A stretch of 64,000 nucleotides of DNA, from NCBI RefSeq assembly GCF_008065115.1, contig NZ_CP042913.1, positions 4,719,257-4,783,256 on the forward strand. The letters run 5' to 3'. The notes under the pieces were generated by a model, which was not told where the DNA came from, searched no databases, and was given only the letters and a program-made list of their open reading frames with translations. Source of the stretch: Bythopirellula goksoeyrii. Its GTDB lineage: Bacteria; Planctomycetota; Planctomycetia; Pirellulales; Lacipirellulaceae. Below, piece by piece: positions 44,636 to 53,966 of the stretch (its first letter is position 1; every line of letters starts with the position of its first letter). The position numbers were made by a program, and so were the translations under genes.

Positions 44636-46354
44636 CTACCCCGCCGCCATTTCGACAAGTTCGGCAGCAAGTTTTTTCCGTTTGGGGCAACCGTTGCAGT
44701 TCCACCACTCCGATGCCTGATGGCTTGACCAGGGCTCGGCCTGTGGCACCGCGTCCAATTGGTCGCGGAGTTCTTCCACCGACTGGAAGCGATCTTCGGG
44801 TTGCTTTTCTAAGCAGCGCAAGATGATCTCTTCCAACTCGATAGGTACCGAGGGGTTCCATTCGCGGGGAGCGATGGGCGCCTCACTCGCATGAGCGATA
44901 AGAACTTTGATCGGCTGTTGATAATCGAAAGGAGGATGGCCGGTGGCCATCAAATACATGACCGCTCCCAAAGAGTAGATATCACTCCGCTCATCGACTT
45001 CGTTACTGCCTGTTGCCTGTTCGGGGGACATGTAGAGAGGTGAACCAGTGATCGCCCCTTCCTGAGTGAGTTCGACATCGTCGACTTCTTTGGTGGGTTT
45101 GGCTAGACCGAAGTCTAGCAATTTGGCTACATCGAATTGCCCACCGCGATAGGCGCAGAAGATGTTTGCCGGTTTGATGTCGCGGTGTACCAATCCATGG
45201 GAATGTGCTTCGGACAGCGCTTCGCAGACTTGCTTCATGAGGTACACCACACGCCCCGCAGGCAAGGATCCATATGTATCTACCATTTCACCGATATTAT
45301 GCCCTGGCAAGAACTCCATCACATAGTAAAACGTGCCATCGCTCGTGCGGCCATAGTCGTAGATGTCGATCGAATTCCAGTGCGAGAGCTTGGCAGTCGC
45401 CTGCACCTCGCGTTCAAACCGAGCCAACACTTTGGGATCGCGGGTTTTCTCGGGGCGAATGATCTTGATCGCGCACGGACGTTTCATCATGTTGTGCTCA
45501 GCCAGATAGACTTCCCCCATGCCGCCACTACCAAGCATCTGCCGCAGGCGATATTGGCCAAGTTGCTTGGCAGCGAAGGCCTCTTGGCGAAGATTACCAA
45601 TGGTTCTTACACCGACTGTGCCAACGACAACCATCAGCAAGGTGGAAAGAAATTGCTGGACAAAAACACCGCGGAAAGGCGCCAGGTGGCTCAACTCCGA
45701 GAACGCTGGTGAGGTGAAATAAACAATGGACAACACGACCATAGGTGCCAGACCCATCAGGCTCAAAACGATTGCAGCGCGTTGCCAATGATTGGGTATG
45801 AAGACCGCGTAGGTGAAAATTAACAGTAGCCAAACACCGCTGATATTAGGAATGTGAGAATGACCATCTTGGAGTTCAGCGGATTGGACAAGTTGATCGT
45901 AATTCAACAACAGAAAGAACAGAGCCGGCGTACCGAAGACTAAAAACTCCGTGAGGCGGAGATGCTTGAGAACAAAGTCACATCGAGTACACATCCGCTG
46001 TGCTAGCACTGCCAGCACAACTGTCACGGCAGCATGGAACCAAAGAGTCAACTGCGAATGACTGGAAAGGTAGCGTGCTGGCGAAAGTAAATCCCATGCC
46101 AAAAAGACAGCAAAGCCACCACACAAGAGTAGAGCGACTGTACGCAGACGATCTCGCAGTAAGTCGAGTGTTTCCTGGGAAAGCTGGGGGGCGCTCCCTT
46201 CAACAAGTGCAATATTTCGCTGAAGCGGAACTCGGACACTCGGTTGAGTTGCATCCGACAGTTCCAAGAGGGAAAGTGGCGACTCAATCGTCTCAGCATA
46301 GCTGCTCGGTGTGTCGGCAGCCGACGGGACAGAATTATTATTTTGCTGTTCCAT
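44636..46354 (-). CDS. Transmembrane serine/threonine protein kinase
   Basis: A 572-residue kinase with its membrane domain first. Residues 72-252 hold about six hydrophobic helices, and the cytosolic kinase domain runs from residue 266 to the end. ATP loop [12 protein letters not shown], Lys297 in CAIKI, catalytic [10 protein letters not shown] (Asp392), DFGLAK and [13 protein letters not shown] are all intact, so it should be active. A Cys-containing tail ([12 protein letters not shown]) ends the protein. It resembles other bacterial Hanks kinases; substrates are unknown, though the FHA protein or the exported genes nearby could be partners. Confidence 0.93.
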   Translation of the reverse strand: MEQQNNNSVPSAADTPSSYAETIESPLSLLELSDATQPSVRVPLQRNIALVEGSAPQLSQETLDLLRDRLRTVALLLCGGFAVFLAWDLLSPARYLSSHSQLTLWFHAAVTVVLAVLAQRMCTRCDFVLKHLRLTEFLVFGTPALFFLLLNYDQLVQSAELQDGHSHIPNISGVWLLLIFTYAVFIPNHWQRAAIVLSLMGLAPMVVLSIVYFTSPAFSELSHLAPFRGVFVQQFLSTLLMVVVGTVGVRTIGNLRQEAFAAKQLGQYRLRQMLGSGGMGEVYLAEHNMMKRPCAIKIIRPEKTRDPKVLARFEREVQATAKLSHWNSIDIYDYGRTSDGTFYYVMEFLPGHNIGEMVDTYGSLPAGRVVYLMKQVCEALSEAHSHGLVHRDIKPANIFCAYRGGQFDVAKLLDFGLAKPTKEVDDVELTQEGAITGSPLYMSPEQATGSNEVDERSDIYSLGAVMYLMATGHPPFDYQQPIKVLIAHASEAPIAPREWNPSVPIELEEIILRCLEKQPEDRFQSVEELRDQLDAVPQAEPWSSHQASEWWNCNGCPKRKKLAAELVEMAAG

Positions 46355-46910
46355 AGGATTTCACGTTTGGACAAATTCACTGCTGGACAGAGCAAGCGAT
46401 CCGGGGGATATTCCTACCATGGTACTCCAGAGTGCCTTCCGGGGGCAGGGGCGAAAGCTGGCGCGACACTCTGAGCCGGGAAAACCGACTCGGACAGTCG
46501 GACGACTATGCCCCCCGAACGGTTTCGTTTGGCATACGTACTACATCATGGGTGATGCAAGGGAGCAACACGATGTTGCCCAAAACCAGCGCGATTGCGC
46601 GGCCAGGTGGATGGCCAGCAACACGCTCTGCGGAAGGAACCTCGGAATTGGACACGGTTGGCTTGTGAACTGCCAAGTTGTCAAAAGCTTCTCTGTGCCT
46701 GGACTTTGTAACCTAAGCTTCTAGTGTGTTTGCTGCAGGCTTACACGTGCTTTTCACGACTTTTCCCTAGATTGGCCGTTTCTCCTCGGCGGCTCTAACA
46801 CCGGTTCACACCAGCTGGAATACAACTCTTCTTGCTCTCGAAAGTAACTCAGTCTCTGCGCACTGAGATCTCCTTCGAATGCCAAGTGAGTTGCCGACGA
46901 GGCACCCAAG
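46355..46910. other. Gene-free divergent region before the large subtilase
   Basis: These 556 bases separate the kinase and subtilase genes, which run in opposite directions. No reading frame has a convincing ribosome-binding site or a plausible composition. Both promoters must be here. I see no strong hairpin or repeat. Confidence 0.5.
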
Positions 46911-49900
46911 ATGCATAAACCGCCCAAGAAACTGTTCGACTGGAAAGGCAGGATTGAACCTCTGGAAGAACGTCGAGTCATGTCGGCCGACCCGCTCAGT
47001 GGTTTCCTTGGCGAAGGGATCATCCATCACGCTTTCGACGAGTCAATCGTTCATCATGGATTCGTTGAAGAATCCTCATCCATCGAACATCATCTTGCCT
47101 CGGAACCTGATTATTGGTTTGATCCTTCGGAATCCTTCACTTTCGAAGAACAGATTGGTGAGATCGAACAAGCTCTATCAAGTGCTCATAACGCCACCGG
47201 CCTCAACCAGGTCTTAGCCGACTATGGTTTCACTGGAAAAGGTCAAACCGTCGCGATCATCGACAGCGGCATCGCCTACAATCATTTTGCGCTTGGCGGA
47301 GGATTGGGCGCCAACTATCGTGTCGTCGGTGGGTATGATTTTACTGAAAATGATGCCGACCCCTATGATGATGGTCCCGAGGGTTCCCACGGAACCCACG
47401 TCGCTGGTATCGTCGGCGGTGATGCTGGCGCCGATCACGGGGTCGCCTCTGGCGTGGATCTGGTCGGACTACGTGTTTTCGATGACTCGGGCGCAGGGTA
47501 TATGAGTTGGGTCGAGCGCGCCTTGCAATGGGTCCACGACAATCGCACCTCTTTCGAGAACCCCATTACGGCGGTCAATCTCTCACTCGGAATTCCTGGA
47601 TACAACTCGAGTTCCTCGTTGATCACCAATTTGGACGATGAGTTTAGTCAACTCAAAGCCGATGGCATATTCATCTCCGTCTCTGCAGGGAATGGCTGGG
47701 CCAGTTACAACACCCCAGGCTTGGGAAATCCAGCTTCGAGTCCCAATGTGGTGCCCGTCATGTCGGTCAAGGACAATGGGCAACTTGCTGGCTATAGTCA
47801 GCGGGATGTCCGAGCGATTGCCGCCCCCGGTTCTTCAATTCGTAGCACGATTCCTGACTACAAAGGCAACAACAACGGCATCGACGATGACTATGCCTAT
47901 TATTCGGGAACCAGCATGGCTTCGCCCTATATTGCAGGTGCCAGCGTATTGATACGCGAAGCCATGCAATTCGTAGGCTATACAGATATCACACAAGACA
48001 CGATCTACGACCATATGCGGGACACCGCGGATGAATTCCTCGACGCCGCCACCAACCTCACTTTCAAACGCATCAATATCGAAGCGGCCATCAGTGCTTT
48101 GATGCCGTCCGATGACTATGGCTCGACTTTGGCAACCGCGTTTAATCTTGGAAATCTCACGAGCACCGTGAGCCAAAGTGGTGTGATCGGCACGCTTAAT
48201 GACATTGACTACTTCAAATTCACTGCCAGCAGCGACGGTACGGTAACGGTTGAAGCCGACAACATGACGCACGAGCTTGCGGCCGCCTGGACAGTTTCTG
48301 GAAGCACTGGCACGGTCAGTGGCAATCAGAATGAATCGTTCTCATTCGACGTAGTCGCTGGCCAAACCTACACCGTTGGTTTCTCATCCAGCGGAGGGCT
48401 AGGTTATTTCACACTCGATGCCACGCTAGAAGCCAGCAACACCTTCACTTTCACTGATTGGGGCACCGTTTCCTACGCCCAACTCAACGGACTTTCCGTG
48501 GAGGGAGAAAGCTGGTATCGCGTGCAGGCCAGCCAAGCCGGCTACATGACGGTAGAAGGCGCGTTTGACGCGCAGGGTGGTCAGGTCAACCTAATGCTCT
48601 ACGACGTAAACATGCAAATGGTGACTTCCGGCAATGCCGCGGGGGGTATATCGCGTGTGGATGCCTATGCGACTGCAGGTGAAGAGTTTTATGTTTGCGT
48701 CCAAGGCATGAACGACGCTGTCGACTACCGATTGAGTAATCTGGTTACGGTCAACGGAACAACGGTGAACGTCACGGGAACGACCGGGGACGACACATTT
48801 GCCTTCACGGCAGGAGATACTCACCAAGTAACCGTGAATGGGGTGACCCACAACTTTGCTGCGATTGCGGTGACGAATATAATTCTCGATGGTGGCGCGG
48901 GGAATGATACCATTGTGATGACGGGGACAAGTGGCAATGAGACGGCGACGCTGAGGGTGGGGAGTGCAAATCTCACCGGTACTGGATTTGCCGTGGACAC
49001 GGTAAGCACTGAAAATGTGAAAGTCTACGGAGGTGGCGGACAAGACGAGGTCACTTTATACGATTCAGCGGGCGATGATCTACTGACTTCCCAGGGGCAA
49101 CACGTCACCTTGGTTCTCGCCAGCGGAGAAATCTTAGAGACCATTAACTTTCAGAAATCACGTGCCTACGCGAGTAGCGGAAATGATTCAGCCGAGTTTC
49201 TCGACACGATAGGGGACGACGTGGTGGCTGCTTGGTCCAACCGAGTATACATGACCGGCACGGATTACTTAAATGACGCACGCAACTTCGACCAAACCGT
49301 GTCCCGTTCAATCGCTGGCGGCAATGATCGTGTTGCATTTTATGATACTACAGGCGATGACGTATTTGCCGCTTGGTCGACTCGGGCCTACATGATTGGA
49401 GACGGCTACTTCAATGATACACGAGGGTTCGGTCGCACAACGGCTTTAGCTACCTCAGGAGGATACGATCGAGCAGCATTCTACGATACAACTGGCAACG
49501 ACGTGTACGTAACGTGGTCCGATCGGGCCGTGCTTTACGGATCCGGTTATTACAACGACGCACGTGGTTTCGAGAGAACAACTGCCTTGGCAACCCGCGG
49601 CGGATACGACCAAGCCGTATTTTTCGACTCGCCAGGCAACGATGTCTACGTGGCGTGGTCCAATCAGGCTGTGATCTACGGACCGAGTTCAAATTACTAC
49701 CACGACGCCCGAGGTTTTGATCGGACGACAGCATCCGCAACTGCCGGCGGATATGATCAGGCTGTGTTCTTCGACTCTGTAGGCGACGACGTATATGTGG
49801 CGTGGTCAAACCAAGCCTACATGTACTGCAATGGATACCGAAATGAAGCTCGCGGATTCGATCGCACGAAAGCTCAAGCCACTTCGGGAGGTAATGATCT

Positions 49901-50096
49901 TGCTATATTCTACGACTCGGCAGGCGACGACCGTGTAGTCGCGGCAGCGTGGGGAGCCTATGTAGCTGGCGGTGTCTTTCACAACGAGGCTCGTGACTTC
50001 GACGACATTACCGTTCACTTAACCAATGGTGGCAACGACGAAACAGATATAGTGGCAGCCGACTATGCGTTTCAACTCCTGGGCCAATCCTCATGA
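46911..50096 (+). CDS. Large exported S8 subtilase with C-terminal 47-residue repeats
   Basis: A 1061-residue serine protease. The N-terminus has no classical signal peptide but carries IEPLEERRVMSAD (residues 15-27), the planctomycete tag of large exported proteins. The triad is Asp118 (AIIDSGIAY), His163 (SHGTHVAGIVGG) and Ser335 (SGTSMASPY). Residues 400-515 look like a PPC domain, then Gly/Asn/Asp-rich calcium-type loops near residue 660, and finally seven repeats of about 47 residues with the core GDDVYVAWS and NDARGFDRT. Such repeats probably bind calcium or surface glycans. It stands next to the exopolysaccharide locus. Confidence 0.92.
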   Translation: MHKPPKKLFDWKGRIEPLEERRVMSADPLSGFLGEGIIHHAFDESIVHHGFVEESSSIEHHLASEPDYWFDPSESFTFEEQIGEIEQALSSAHNATGLNQVLADYGFTGKGQTVAIIDSGIAYNHFALGGGLGANYRVVGGYDFTENDADPYDDGPEGSHGTHVAGIVGGDAGADHGVASGVDLVGLRVFDDSGAGYMSWVERALQWVHDNRTSFENPITAVNLSLGIPGYNSSSSLITNLDDEFSQLKADGIFISVSAGNGWASYNTPGLGNPASSPNVVPVMSVKDNGQLAGYSQRDVRAIAAPGSSIRSTIPDYKGNNNGIDDDYAYYSGTSMASPYIAGASVLIREAMQFVGYTDITQDTIYDHMRDTADEFLDAATNLTFKRINIEAAISALMPSDDYGSTLATAFNLGNLTSTVSQSGVIGTLNDIDYFKFTASSDGTVTVEADNMTHELAAAWTVSGSTGTVSGNQNESFSFDVVAGQTYTVGFSSSGGLGYFTLDATLEASNTFTFTDWGTVSYAQLNGLSVEGESWYRVQASQAGYMTVEGAFDAQGGQVNLMLYDVNMQMVTSGNAAGGISRVDAYATAGEEFYVCVQGMNDAVDYRLSNLVTVNGTTVNVTGTTGDDTFAFTAGDTHQVTVNGVTHNFAAIAVTNIILDGGAGNDTIVMTGTSGNETATLRVGSANLTGTGFAVDTVSTENVKVYGGGGQDEVTLYDSAGDDLLTSQGQHVTLVLASGEILETINFQKSRAYASSGNDSAEFLDTIGDDVVAAWSNRVYMTGTDYLNDARNFDQTVSRSIAGGNDRVAFYDTTGDDVFAAWSTRAYMIGDGYFNDTRGFGRTTALATSGGYDRAAFYDTTGNDVYVTWSDRAVLYGSGYYNDARGFERTTALATRGGYDQAVFFDSPGNDVYVAWSNQAVIYGPSSNYYHDARGFDRTTASATAGGYDQAVFFDSVGDDVYVAWSNQAYMYCNGYRNEARGFDRTKAQATSGGNDLAIFYDSAGDDRVVAAAWGAYVAGGVFHNEARDFDDITVHLTNGGNDETDIVAADYAFQLLGQSS
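49029..50027 (+). repeat. Seven 47-residue repeats of the subtilase
   Basis: Units begin with GG(Y/N)D and contain FYDxxGDDV, AWSxxA and YxNDARGFxRT. The first unit is degenerate, units 2-6 are close to each other and the seventh is drifting. Each unit is about 141 bases. The DNA is less similar than the protein, so the array is not a recent amplification. Confidence 0.85.
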
Positions 50097-50129
50097 ATCG
50101 TGATGAACTGATTCACGGCGTAGACCGAC

Positions 50130-51278
50130 TTAGGCAGCGTGACGACAGCCACCGCTTTCCAGAGTCGAACGCAACGTATCAACGACAAGTGCGAGTTGTG
50201 AGTCCGACATGTTCGACCCGCTAGGCAAGCACAGACCCCTTTGGAAAAGATCATCCGCTACGCCACTGTTGCGTACTCTGCAGCCGATGAACACTGGCTG
50301 TTGATGCATAGGTTTCCACAACGGGCGCAACTCGATTTCCTCTGCCAACATTGCGGCGCAAACTTCTGACGGAGAAACGCTATGGACCTGAGGATCCAAT
50401 AGCAGACACGACAGCCAGCGTGTCGATTGGCCGAACGTGGCTTCGGGCATAAATTCAATACCTGGCAGTTCGCCGAGTGTGTTGCGGTAGCAATCGAAAT
50501 TTGCCCGCCGCTTGGCAACTCGCTCGTCCAATAGGGTAAGCTGTCCACGACCAACAGCCGCCAAGAGATTGCTTAGTCGATAATTATATCCGATCTGGGA
50601 GTGTTCGTAGTGAAGTGCCGGATCGCGTGCCTGACAGGCCAGGTGGCGAACCTGTGACGCCCACTCTGAGTTTTCGGTGACTAGCATGCCGCCACCGCTC
50701 GTCGTAATAATCTTGTTTCCGTTGAAGGAAAAACAGCCAATATCGGCAAGTGTGCCTGCCTGTTGACCGCGATAGGTCGCACCTAATGCTTCCGCCGCAT
50801 CTTCAATCACCGTAATTCCATACTGCCGACATAATGAAAGGATCGGCTCCCAGTCGGCACACTGGCCGCACACGTCGACTACTAGTACTGCCTTGGGCAG
50901 ACGTCCCAATTTAGCGGACACGCGCAGTTCGTCTTCGAGCAGTTCAGGATCCATGTTCCAGCTTTGACGTTCGCTATCGATAAAGACAGGAGTCGCTCCC
51001 ACGTACCGGATAGCATTGGCAGTGGCAGCGAAAGTCAGCGTAGACGTTATCACCACATCGCCTGGGCCGACGCCGGCGACAAGTAAGGCCAGATGTAGCG
51101 CGGCCGTCCCACTTGAGAGTGCTACCGCATGCGACACGCCAAGTTTCTCAGCGAACTCATCTTCGAGTCCATCAACGTGAGGCCCGAGAGGAGCGATCCA
51201 ATTCGAATCAAACGCCTCCAACAGTAACTCGCGATCTTTAGGAGACATGTGGGGAGGAGACAAGTAGATTCTCTGCAT
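50130..51278 (-). CDS. DegT/DnrJ/EryC1/StrS aminotransferase, PglE-like
   Basis: A PLP-dependent nucleotide-sugar aminotransferase of 382 residues. VIEDAAEALG supplies the pyridine-ring Asp160, and FSFNGNKIITTSGGGM the aldimine Lys189. The ALSSGTAALHLAL segment binds the cofactor phosphate. Placed directly after a PglD-like acetyltransferase and a PglC-like transferase, it probably aminates UDP-4-keto-6-deoxy-GlcNAc or a similar sugar, as PglE does. ATG 51278 begins MQRIYLSPPHMS, the family start; upstream frame is not alike. Confidence 0.9.
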   Translation of the reverse strand: MQRIYLSPPHMSPKDRELLLEAFDSNWIAPLGPHVDGLEDEFAEKLGVSHAVALSSGTAALHLALLVAGVGPGDVVITSTLTFAATANAIRYVGATPVFIDSERQSWNMDPELLEDELRVSAKLGRLPKAVLVVDVCGQCADWEPILSLCRQYGITVIEDAAEALGATYRGQQAGTLADIGCFSFNGNKIITTSGGGMLVTENSEWASQVRHLACQARDPALHYEHSQIGYNYRLSNLLAAVGRGQLTLLDERVAKRRANFDCYRNTLGELPGIEFMPEATFGQSTRWLSCLLLDPQVHSVSPSEVCAAMLAEEIELRPLWKPMHQQPVFIGCRVRNSGVADDLFQRGLCLPSGSNMSDSQLALVVDTLRSTLESGGCRHAA

Positions 51279-51286
51279 GATTTTTC

Positions 51287-51928
51287 CTATGCGGCATGCC
51301 GCTTGTTCGGAGCCAATTTGCGCGCCGGCACTCCGACGACAGTCATGCCGGAAGGAACGTCGCGTGTCACGACTGCACCTGCACCTACCCGCGCAGAGTC
51401 CCCTATTTGCACACCCGGTAGCACAATAGCGCCAGCGCCAATCAAAACGCCTCGACCCACCTGAACTCCACCGGTGAGGCACGCTCCACAGCTAACGTGC
51501 GTCCCCGGGCCGATTCGGCAATCGTGCTCAATGGTCGCATTGCAGTTGACAATGGCATGGTCGCCGACGACAGCGTCGGTATGGACGACAGAGTTTGGGA
51601 GTATTAGCACACCAGAACCGATCTTAGCGTAATCGTCGACGTATGCGGCAGGATGTATAACAGATGCCCAGGGCAAATTCATCTTATCCACCAGTTCAAG
51701 TCGAAGTACATTGTCCCCAATAGCCAATAGAGTTGGAAGAGGACTCTGCCGGTAGATAGCATCCAACGGACCAAAAATAGGAGCGCCAATAAGCGCTGAG
51801 TTCCACATACTGGGGTCGTCATCGAACACCGCAGCTACGCGAATACCGCATGCTTGCGCAGCGCGCACCGCCACCTTGCCATGCCCACCGGCACCAATCA
51901 CAAAAATTTCCTTAGGCTGATCGGTCAT
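51287..51928 (-). CDS. Sugar O/N-acetyltransferase, PglD/NeuD-like
   Basis: A 213-residue hexapeptide-repeat acetyltransferase. The N-terminal Rossmann part (IFVIGAGGHGKVAVRAAQ) and the left-handed helix with repeats such as NSVVHTDAVVGDHAIVN and HDCRIGPGTHVSCG match PglD/NeuD proteins, which acetylate the 4-amino group of UDP sugars. Its start overlaps the last 17 bases of the upstream sugar transferase gene, so the two are translationally coupled, and the aminotransferase follows eight bases later. Confidence 0.9.
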   Translation of the reverse strand: MTDQPKEIFVIGAGGHGKVAVRAAQACGIRVAAVFDDDPSMWNSALIGAPIFGPLDAIYRQSPLPTLLAIGDNVLRLELVDKMNLPWASVIHPAAYVDDYAKIGSGVLILPNSVVHTDAVVGDHAIVNCNATIEHDCRIGPGTHVSCGACLTGGVQVGRGVLIGAGAIVLPGVQIGDSARVGAGAVVTRDVPSGMTVVGVPARKLAPNKRHAA

Positions 51929-52565
51929 AGTATGTGTTCGTATAGCGTGGAACATTGAATCGCGGCATTGTTTCGTGACCGTCGGCAGAAACATCTCGTC
52001 GCATCAGCACAGCAAGAATGGTTAGCACAAGGATCTTCCAATCCAACCAGAGTGATTGATTGCGCACATACCAAACGTCAAGTGTAAATCGTTCTTCCCA
52101 GGAAGTCTTGTTTCGCCCACGTACTTGTGCCCAGCCTGTGATGCCGGGTCTCACATCATGACGTCGAGCTTGCTCAATGCTATACAGCGACAGATATTCC
52201 ATCAGCAAAGGCCGTGGACCGACCAGGCTCATATCCCCACTTAGGACGTTCCACAGTTCCGGAAGCTCATCGAGGCTTGTACTGCGGAGAAATTGGCCGA
52301 AGGGCGTTAGACGCTCCGCGTCTGAAAGGAGTTGGCCCGCGGTATCCGTGGCATCGTTCATGGTTCTGAACTTATAAATGTTAAACGGATGGCCTTTTTT
52401 GCCGGAGCGGGTTTGCACGAATATCACAGGCGATCCCAATTTGTAGCGCACTAGTACAGCGATGACGATGAGCACCGGCGAAACTATGAGCAAGCCAAGT
52501 GCTGCCACGCACCGGTCGAATAGTGGCTTGAAGTAATCGCGGTAGATTGAAGAGGGTAACGGCAT
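51912..52565 (-). CDS. Undecaprenyl-phosphate sugar phosphotransferase, PglC-like
   Basis: A 217-residue initiating transferase that moves a sugar 1-phosphate onto undecaprenyl phosphate. An N-terminal reentrant hydrophobic helix (LGLLIVSPVLIVIAVLV) is followed by FVQTRSGKKGHPFNIYKFRT, SLDELPELWNVLSGDMSLVG with the Asp-Glu pair, GPRPLL and RPGITGWAQVRGRN. It is the small monotopic type. Together with the two downstream genes it would start the exopolysaccharide repeat unit with an acetamido sugar. Confidence 0.93.
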   Translation of the reverse strand: MPLPSSIYRDYFKPLFDRCVAALGLLIVSPVLIVIAVLVRYKLGSPVIFVQTRSGKKGHPFNIYKFRTMNDATDTAGQLLSDAERLTPFGQFLRSTSLDELPELWNVLSGDMSLVGPRPLLMEYLSLYSIEQARRHDVRPGITGWAQVRGRNKTSWEERFTLDVWYVRNQSLWLDWKILVLTILAVLMRRDVSADGHETMPRFNVPRYTNTYYDRSA

Positions 52566-52583
52566 CGAAGTGGCTCATGGGAG

Positions 52584-53846
52584 TTAGGCAGCAAGCTGCC
52601 GTGCAGATGCAAGCAATTCAAGACGGCTAACGAACTTTGGATAAATACTTTGGGTGTGGAAGTGGCGCTTCCAAGTTTCGTAGCCTCGGCGGCGGAGGGC
52701 ATCCAACCTATCTGGGCTTTCGAGTAATTGCCCCAGCACCTTCGCCAAAGAATCGGGCGAGCCTGCTTCGTACGTGACGCCGCACTGGTGCCGCTCGAGC
52801 AATTCGGCCAGCTCGCCTCGCAAGCTCGACACGTTAGCAAGACGACCAGCCATATACTCGAAGGGCTTATTGGGTAATCCTTGAGTGGCATCGGCGGCGT
52901 AGGCGCAAATGCCGATTTGGGAGATTGAAGTGACCACCTGCAACATTGCCGCGTCGACCCAACCAAGAAAAAAAACATTGGTTAGATTTAGCCTTCTTGC
53001 ATGCTGCTCAAGTGCCTGACGGCTAGAACCATCGCCACAAATAACGAACTGCAACTGGCCATAGCCGCGGCTCCGCAACCTCTCGGCTGCCAATAACAAC
53101 GTCTTCAGATCATAGCTTCGTTCGAGAGATCCAGAAAAAAAACAAGTGGTAGAGGAAAGATCGATACCTTGCTCATGAAGTTGCCTTCGATGCTCAGCCA
53201 GTATCTCGGGAGCAACCTTCTCTGGTTCAAATCCGATTGGAACGACTCCGTCTTGAGAGCCTCGTCCACGATCTGCCTGCCTTAACGCCCAATCGAGATA
53301 GCCTTGCGAGACGCCAACGAGTGCATCGGCATCACGGCAAATGCGTTGGGTCAGCCGACGATAAGGCTGCACAGCCAATTCACCGGCTCTGCGAGCAAAT
53401 CGCGGCACAGCATTGAGAAACACATCGGGCCATAGATCACGAACGTCCAACACAACCGGCACGTCATTTGCGCGCCCGTAGTCAACGGCTGCGGCAGCCC
53501 ACTCCGGCGAAGGAACGGCTGCGACGATCAAATCGGGACGTGACTCATGAGTCATCATCGTTCGAATTCGGCGGCCAAGCGATTGATAAACCCAGGCCCT
53601 CTTCAGACTAATGTTGCGCTCGTATCCCGTGGAATGAACAAACTGAATCGAGTACCGCGATGCAATTTCGACGCGATGATCGCTTTGAAACCGGTGCTTC
53701 TTATCGAAGTGGCTAAATGTAGGTGCCCAGCGCAAAACATTATGGCCCCGGCTAGCCAGTTCCCTGGCCAGATAGCCGTAACGATAGCACCTTGCACCCT
53801 CGTCGATGGGTAGTCGCTCGCCGATATGAAGAAGCCAAGTTTGCAT
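52584..53846 (-). CDS. Glycosyltransferase family 4
   Basis: A 420-residue GT-B enzyme. The N-terminal half carries the WbuB-like GYLARELASRGHNVLRWAPT, and the C-terminal half shows SGSLERSYDLKTLLLAAERL, GDGSSRQALEQHA, and the nucleotide-sugar pocket LPNKPFEYMAGRL, where the usual E-x7-E is represented by the second half. It starts 18 bases before the PglC-like gene, so it probably adds an early sugar. The 120-base upstream gap contains a strong hairpin at 53895-53923. Confidence 0.9.
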   Translation of the reverse strand: MQTWLLHIGERLPIDEGARCYRYGYLARELASRGHNVLRWAPTFSHFDKKHRFQSDHRVEIASRYSIQFVHSTGYERNISLKRAWVYQSLGRRIRTMMTHESRPDLIVAAVPSPEWAAAAVDYGRANDVPVVLDVRDLWPDVFLNAVPRFARRAGELAVQPYRRLTQRICRDADALVGVSQGYLDWALRQADRGRGSQDGVVPIGFEPEKVAPEILAEHRRQLHEQGIDLSSTTCFFSGSLERSYDLKTLLLAAERLRSRGYGQLQFVICGDGSSRQALEQHARRLNLTNVFFLGWVDAAMLQVVTSISQIGICAYAADATQGLPNKPFEYMAGRLANVSSLRGELAELLERHQCGVTYEAGSPDSLAKVLGQLLESPDRLDALRRRGYETWKRHFHTQSIYPKFVSRLELLASARQLAA

Positions 53847-53894
53847 TTCAATTTAACCCAATGAGAGGTCTCTATCGTGAGCGGATTGGCGATA

Positions 53895-53923
53895 GCCACC
53901 GGTATTTCAAGGCTACCGGTGGC
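53895..53923 (-). promoter_or_regulatory. Perfect 10-base-pair hairpin in the GT4 leader
   Basis: gccaccggta (53895-53904) and taccggtggc (53914-53923) are exact inverted copies with a nine-base loop. The element is on the minus-strand transcript between the methyltransferase stop and the GT4 start. No T run follows it, so it may be an mRNA-processing or leader structure rather than a terminator. Confidence 0.5.
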
Positions 53924-53966
53924 AAGCACCGATCAAATCGAACCTAAAACAATGTTTCACAAAGCA

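Noticed and set aside
46311..46724. A 137-codon plus-strand frame over the kinase start and the intergenic gap.
   Set aside because: Part of it is antisense to the kinase gene, the composition is not protein-like and it has no ribosome-binding site.
49450..49809. A 119-codon minus-strand frame rich in Arg and Thr in the subtilase repeats.
   Set aside because: It is the antisense reading of the regular repeat codons and shows the same period.
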